Below are positions 44,101 to 47,523 of a DNA stretch of 47,523 nt, piece by piece; position 1 is the first letter of the stretch; each line of letters starts with the position of its first letter. Source of the stretch: Hyphomicrobiales bacterium (lineage in GTDB: Bacteria; Pseudomonadota; Alphaproteobacteria; Rhizobiales; Beijerinckiaceae); assembly GCA_019075905.1 (NCBI GenBank), contig JAGXAM010000021.1:1-47523 (forward strand). Reading direction: 5' to 3'. The notes below the pieces were generated by a model. It had not been told where the DNA came from. It made no database searches and saw nothing but the letters and a program-made list of their open reading frames with translations. Made by a program: the position numbers and the translations under genes.

Positions 44101-44858
44101 TCACTGAAGACCGCGTCGGTGATGTGCATCGCGCCCAGGGTAATCTCGATGGTGCGATCAAGGCCTATCAAGTCGGCTTGACCATCCGCCGACAGTTGAC
44201 CGCCTCCGACCCCGGCAATGCCACCTGGCTGAGTGAGCTGGCCTTGTCCGATGAAAGGGTGGGTGACATCCGCAAGGCCCAAGGCGATCTCGCCGGCGCG
44301 CTGCGGGCCTATCAGGCCAGCCTGGAGACCAGGAAGCGCCTGACCGCTTTCGATCCCGGCAATAATGGCTGGAAAAACGATCTTGCGAATTCTTACTGGT
44401 TTGTCGGGCTGGTCTTCAAAAAACAGAATGCCTTGCCGGCCGCTCTCAGGGCATTTCAGGCAAGTCTTGCTCTCAGACATCAGTTGGTCAAGATCGATCC
44501 TGCCAATTTCAGCTGGCAGGGGGGCCTTGCGGCAGCCGATGAAGGGATCGGAGATGTCCTCAAGGCGCAAGGTGATTTCCGCGGCGCCCTCAAAGCCCTT
44601 CAGGAGAGCCTTGAGATCGATCAACGAGTCGCCGCCACCTCACCCAGCGATACCAGATGGCAACGCAATCTGGAATTGGCCTATATCCATATAGGCTGGC
44701 TTGATCTTGGCATGGTGCCACCGGACAAGGCCGGCGCCCTCAAGGCCCTGACCTTAGGCCGCTCGATCATCGCCCCCCTCGCCGCCGCCCATCCCGACAA
44801 TGTCAGTTACCGCAAAGATTTGAAGTGGATTGACGCCAACCTCGGCAAGGCGCGCTGA
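41187..44858 (+). CDS. TIR-nSTAND NTPase with membrane segment and TPR repeats
   Basis: A 1223-residue multidomain protein. Residues 1-160: TIR domain (IFISHSSADN, then SPWCGKEYHLA with Glu78 where NAD-cleaving TIRs have the catalytic glutamate). 176-600: STAND-type NTPase of the nSTAND1 class (SPYPGLRALESADAGVFFGR, Walker A GASGAGKSS at 222-230, Walker B LVIAVDQAEE with Asp319, EPAHEALLRQWGLLDGWL). An alanine/glutamate-rich helix precedes a single membrane segment (679-698). From 834 on there are seven 48-residue TPR-like repeats plus a decayed eighth. Start at ATG 41187 puts the TIR strand at the N-terminus as usual; an ATG five codons upstream is possible. Probable role: a ligand-sensing switch whose TPRs detect a trigger and whose TIR destroys NAD or makes a signal; inferred from relatives. 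Confidence 0.9.
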   Translation: MSKIFISHSSADNIAAQAMADWLAENGWDEVFLDFDPERGIAASQRWEQALHGAALRCEAVIFLITTAWLGSPWCGKEYHLARSLNKPLFGLIADPALSIAAVQAKFPEYAATWQMVDLCAGTDAQIRKAHLPGQVIEGHVAWSQTGLRRLKIGLDKAGLDPKYFEWPPAHEPQRSPYPGLRALESADAGVFFGRDAALVEAGDTLRKLREAARPRLLVLLGASGAGKSSFLRAGLWPRLLRDDAHFLPLPPLRPGRAALSGDTGLEAALHLALPDVPGPRLRAAIAGGAAGLRPLLGELVARATPPGAAAPSLVIAVDQAEELFRAEGAGESAELMYLLRDLAGADDPATIILFVIRSDSYDKLEHAQALEGMPQKTLPLLPLPRSNYREVIEGPARRVTQHGGKLEIEPALTEALIHDAELGGGGDTLPLLAFVLEQLYRDHARSGALRLADYVASGRFEGAIDKAVARAFLRADSRPDIPQERAARETLLRRGLIPWLAGIDPETRSPRRAIARKDDIPPEALPLVTLLVEERLLIEDAHQEGSGPEAVNVATLEPAHEALLRQWGLLDGWLKEDQGHLATLEGVRRAARDWDANARGESWLTHQAGRLADARGLDTRPDLAAQLNARDRAYLSACAARETAAQAEREKAAANELALARAEAEKARARSRSARNLTGVAVAAALALAGLGLWALQQRNVARREAAAAVAAQAQTQAALKEATVTANALVFDIAQKFRGIKGVPVALIGTVLAMTLDMLDQLVTSGHAGSDMLNSQTIALDETATTLLLQGNSAAALADALKSRAIGVRLVHRQPGNYYYQRELSVSTQIVGQVRQARGDLSGALRAFRAVEAIREKLVALDPGNPDWQSDLSGARSRIGQVLQAQGDLAGALDNFRRSHAILKQLTDRHPKVVKWQNYLATADNEIGDVLGAQGDLNGALKSYEASLAIRQHLTQVDPGNANFQTDLALTEDRVGDVHRAQGNLDGAIKAYQVGLTIRRQLTASDPGNATWLSELALSDERVGDIRKAQGDLAGALRAYQASLETRKRLTAFDPGNNGWKNDLANSYWFVGLVFKKQNALPAALRAFQASLALRHQLVKIDPANFSWQGGLAAADEGIGDVLKAQGDFRGALKALQESLEIDQRVAATSPSDTRWQRNLELAYIHIGWLDLGMVPPDKAGALKALTLGRSIIAPLAAAHPDNVSYRKDLKWIDANLGKAR
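43686..44693 (+). repeat. Seven in-frame 144-bp repeats encoding TPR-like units
   Basis: Seven units of exactly 48 codons follow one another, each starting G(D/Q/L)(V/I), then AQGDLxGAL, AxxxxLxIRxxLxxxDPGN and a Trp/Phe. Units 3, 4 and 5 are the most alike; unit 6 has lost QGD for QNA and an eighth (44694-44855) is degenerate. The constant length without indels suggests duplication within the gene and subsequent divergence. They form the sensor end of the TIR-nSTAND protein. Confidence 0.85.
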
Positions 44859-44895
44859 GGCCTGGTTCCGGCCTTAAGCGGCGCAAACCCGGCGC
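44859..44895. terminator. Short convergent intergenic hairpin
   Basis: AGGCC-TGGTTCC-GGCCT just after the TIR-nSTAND stop forms a 5-bp GC stem with a 7-base loop. It may act weakly in both directions between the two convergent genes. There is no T run. Confidence 0.3.
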
Positions 44896-47523
44896 TCAGG
44901 GCGCGGCAGGCTCTTGTGCTTTGGCTGTTGCGGCAGCTGGCCTGTCGGCAGGCCAGGTTTCCTGAAGCCCCTGCAACCGCCGACGCGCCAGCGCAAGGAT
45001 ATCAGCAAAATGCGTCGGGATTTGATGCAGCATGACCCGGCGCGGCTTGTCCAGCAATTGCGGCAATGTCGCCCAGGCCGAGGCGATCAGCCCGCCGGAG
45101 CCAAGATGCACGGCGGCCGGCTCACCAAACGACCATGGCGAAGACAGATGCGTCAGCAGGGTGCCGCTGCCCGTGTCATAAAGATCGAGTTCGGCCAGTT
45201 GCTCGCGTATCACGGCGAGCCGCCGCCCGCCGGGCGAAAAGGCCATGCGCAACACCACGCCGCGTGGTGGCCGGCCAGGCATGGCCTGTTGCTCGCTGAA
45301 AGCGCCGTTCAGCGGCGAGGCGATGCGCCAGAGCCTGTGGCCGGCACTGTCAAATGCCGTGATCGAACCATCGCGATGGCCGGCAAGCAGCATCGCGCCA
45401 TCACGCGAAAAGGCCAGTCGCGCTAATGCCATGCCGGACTTGGCCAGCACGATCGCCTTGCCGTCCGGCAGGCTGACGATATGAATCTGCCCGCCCTTGT
45501 CTGCATAGGCAAGCCGGGTGGCAAAATGATCAAACAGGGTCAGACCGGCGAGAGCGCCGGGGATGGCAATCTTGCCGGCAGGCCTGCCGGTTTCAGCATT
45601 ATAAGTGGTGATGGCGCCCGCCGTCGCCACGGCAAAGCTGCGGCCATCCGCTGACAGCGCCGATGACCAGGGCGCGCTGGCCAGCGCACGCGTCCATAGG
45701 CTTTTGCCCTCCGGCAGGCTGAAGGCCGACAGGCTGCCGTGCCCGGTGATGATGACCTTGTGCCGTGCCGGGCCAAAGCGGGCATCAACGCCGGACATGA
45801 GCGGCACGACGCGATGCAGGCTCCCCGCCTTGGGCCCGAAACTGGCAATCACGACGCGCTGGCCGACATCATCGAGAGCGGCAATAAAGGCTGTCGTGAC
45901 ACGCACTGGCTTCAGTGCCGGCAGCAGAGCACCCAGCCGCAGCTCGGTGCCATCGGCTCTACGCATCTTGAGCCCGCCGGCGCCATTGAGCAGCGCCAGC
46001 GCGCCGGTGCCCTGCATCGGCCGCGCGGCATCACCATATTGATTAGTCAGGCGTTCTTCGCGGTGCGCGCCGCCACCGGTCAGCCAGACATAGAAACCCT
46101 CGCGGCCGCCGCCAAAATACTGGCAGAGCAGATACGAGCCTTGCGGCGAAATCTGGCAATGATCGAGACTGGCATTGGCAAACAAGCGCACCGGCACGCT
46201 GAAGGTCTCGAAAGGCGGCAGCAGCCGTTTCGAATCCCTCAGCACATATTGCAAGGTGAAAGTCTCGCGTGTCGCACCGCGCTGCCCCCTTGTGACAACC
46301 ATGGATTTCGTGGTCGCCCCGGCGGCACGCGTGAACCCGAGCCCTAGAAAATAAGGGCCATGCCGGGCGATGACGACGGGCGCGGCTGATCCCGGCGTAT
46401 AGGCGCGCAGCTCGGCCGGAAACAATGTCAAAATCCCGTTGCCACCGGTCTGGTCGGCAACGACGCGTTCAAGATGCGCCCCGCCGCGCGCGGTATGCAG
46501 CATCTTGCCCAGCTGCCCGGGCGTAATACCCACCACCGACATATCCAGCGCGGCGACTGGCGCAGCATCGGCGTTGCCGGTGGCGATATTCACGACATAG
46601 ACCTCGGGGCCGCAGGCAACGAACAGCGCCTTGCCATCCCTGGCGAACCGCGCTTGCGATATGTCGCACGAGGCCGCCGCTGCCGGCAGATGCAAGAGCC
46701 GAGGTGTCGCGGCATCGTTCAGCCCTGTCAGCAGCAGCTTGTCGGGCAAGGCAATGGCTATCGCGCCGCTCGCAGCATCTATATCGACATCATTCACCCA
46801 ATTGCCGGTCATGATCGTCGTCTTGATCTTGCCGTTGGCACAATCGACGATCACCACCCGGTCCTTGCCGCCGATCACCGCGAACCTGCCGCCGGCAACG
46901 GCCATCTGCCGGGGCCGCTTCATGCCGGGCAGCACAATCCGCCTGATGACATGCGGCGAGGGATGCAGGCCCACCACCATCACCACGGCCCCGGGCGTGA
47001 CCCAGACCATAGTGGCATTATCGAGAAAGCGCACCGGCATCAGCGGATAGACATGGTGCGGCATGTCGAGATGCAGCACCTGCCGGTCAATCGCCATAGC
47101 CCCGAGCAGCGCTGGTTCTGACACGGGAAACAAATGCCGGCTGCCAATGTCAGGATCAACGCCCGCCGCCTTGATGGCGAGGCGCAAGGCCCCTTCCACG
47201 TCATTGTGCTCGACCAGGCCGCTCGACTGCGCAGCAAGGCTGGCGGCGGTCTCGCGCCGCGCCACCTCGGCGGCAGCCACGGCCTCGCGGCGCTGCAGCA
47301 AGGCCACGGCGGCAATCATGGCAAATATCACCGAGGCCGCCAGCGACGCCCCGACAATCTGCCGCCGTCGTCGGGTCGCAGCCTTGTGGGAGGTTTGGAT
47401 GAAGCTGGCAAGGTTCTGGTCGAGCGAGGGGCCCCAGCGGCGGGCGAGGTCGAGGCCTTCGGCGAGGCTGAGGCCGGTGAGCAGGGCGCGGCCCTTGTCG
47501 GCGCTGCTGGCCTCGCGCCAGCC
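44896..47523 (-). CDS. nSTAND-type protein with membrane segment and beta-propeller (5' part outside)
   Basis: An open minus frame of 875 visible residues running off the right edge. Its first visible residues (GRALLTGLSLAEGLDLARRWG, SLDQNLASFIQTS) match the end of an nSTAND1 NTPase module. A basic RRRRQ stretch, a membrane segment (about visible residues 56-77) and an Ala-rich helix (EVARRETAASLAAQS, EGALRLAIKAAG) follow. The rest (about 110-850) is all-beta with many WD40/quinoprotein-like blades (RFAVIGGKDRVVIVDCANGK, RLAYADKGGQIHIVSLPDGK, MLLAGHRDGSITAFDSAGHR). The end is Ala/Pro rich. Convergent with the TIR-nSTAND gene, 37 bases apart. The N-terminal effector domain, if any, is outside the window. 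Confidence 0.85.
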   Translation of the reverse strand, partial: GWREASSADKGRALLTGLSLAEGLDLARRWGPSLDQNLASFIQTSHKAATRRRRQIVGASLAASVIFAMIAAVALLQRREAVAAAEVARRETAASLAAQSSGLVEHNDVEGALRLAIKAAGVDPDIGSRHLFPVSEPALLGAMAIDRQVLHLDMPHHVYPLMPVRFLDNATMVWVTPGAVVMVVGLHPSPHVIRRIVLPGMKRPRQMAVAGGRFAVIGGKDRVVIVDCANGKIKTTIMTGNWVNDVDIDAASGAIAIALPDKLLLTGLNDAATPRLLHLPAAAASCDISQARFARDGKALFVACGPEVYVVNIATGNADAAPVAALDMSVVGITPGQLGKMLHTARGGAHLERVVADQTGGNGILTLFPAELRAYTPGSAAPVVIARHGPYFLGLGFTRAAGATTKSMVVTRGQRGATRETFTLQYVLRDSKRLLPPFETFSVPVRLFANASLDHCQISPQGSYLLCQYFGGGREGFYVWLTGGGAHREERLTNQYGDAARPMQGTGALALLNGAGGLKMRRADGTELRLGALLPALKPVRVTTAFIAALDDVGQRVVIASFGPKAGSLHRVVPLMSGVDARFGPARHKVIITGHGSLSAFSLPEGKSLWTRALASAPWSSALSADGRSFAVATAGAITTYNAETGRPAGKIAIPGALAGLTLFDHFATRLAYADKGGQIHIVSLPDGKAIVLAKSGMALARLAFSRDGAMLLAGHRDGSITAFDSAGHRLWRIASPLNGAFSEQQAMPGRPPRGVVLRMAFSPGGRRLAVIREQLAELDLYDTGSGTLLTHLSSPWSFGEPAAVHLGSGGLIASAWATLPQLLDKPRRVMLHQIPTHFADILALARRRLQGLQETWPADRPAAATAKAQEPAAP

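Noticed and set aside
43686-44693. Regularly spaced repeats considered as CRISPR
   Set aside because: The period is 144 bp, in frame, divergent and protein-coding; there are no short identical repeats with unique spacers anywhere in the window.

Overview
This GC-rich window looks alphaproteobacterial, probably Hyphomicrobiales. The basis is codon use, Tat-exported binding proteins, an Rrf2/NsrR-type regulator beside a group III truncated haemoglobin, a urea transporter/urease cluster and rhizobial-type biuret hydrolysis genes. The genus cannot be fixed from the sequence. About half the window is devoted to taking up and hydrolysing ureido nitrogen compounds. Remnants of IS66-, IS5-, IS256- and possibly IS21-type elements mark its edges and joints.

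Layout. 1-1840: the tail of an IS66 transposase with its terminal repeat, a frameshifted small membrane protein, a decayed IS5 transposase and a truncated orphan reading frame. 1844-11149: one leftward, tightly overlapping operon (BMP-type binding protein, two permeases, biuret hydrolase BiuH, double ABC ATPase, triuret hydrolase candidate TrtA, a cupin, allophanate hydrolase AtzF) with a divergent GntR regulator. The operon start carries a sigma-54 type -24/-12 element overlapped by a perfect inverted repeat. 11150-16100: a decayed conserved gene with an in-frame stop, malonyl-CoA decarboxylase, an IS21-like end, a CLC chloride transporter, a secreted DUF1036 protein and an IS256 start fragment. 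16173-27133: leftward urtABCDE (high-affinity urea importer, with a near-consensus sigma-54 promoter before urtA) and ureE-D-A-B-C-F-G (nickel urease and its maturation factors). 27134-27645: scrambled IS256 pieces.

27645-41061 is mixed: a large GGDEF-EAL c-di-GMP protein, a DoxX-like membrane protein, moeA, a divergent LysR/aldo-keto reductase pair, a three-gene sugar-type ABC importer, two small haem-related membrane proteins (CopD-like and HemJ-like), and a truncated haemoglobin divergent from an NsrR-like regulator across a 33-bp perfect palindrome.

41187 to the end holds two large convergent STAND-type NTPase genes. One is TIR-nSTAND-transmembrane-TPR. The other, cut by the window edge, is nSTAND tail-transmembrane-beta-propeller. 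This pair is the best candidate for a little-described signalling or defence system.

How the parts fit: triuret -> biuret -> allophanate -> ammonia plus CO2 uses TrtA, BiuH and AtzF, fed by the BMP-type importer. Urea is imported by Urt and split by urease. Both import operons carry sigma-54 elements, which implies nitrogen-limitation control through RpoN, and both have a hairpin between the binding-protein gene and the permease gene.
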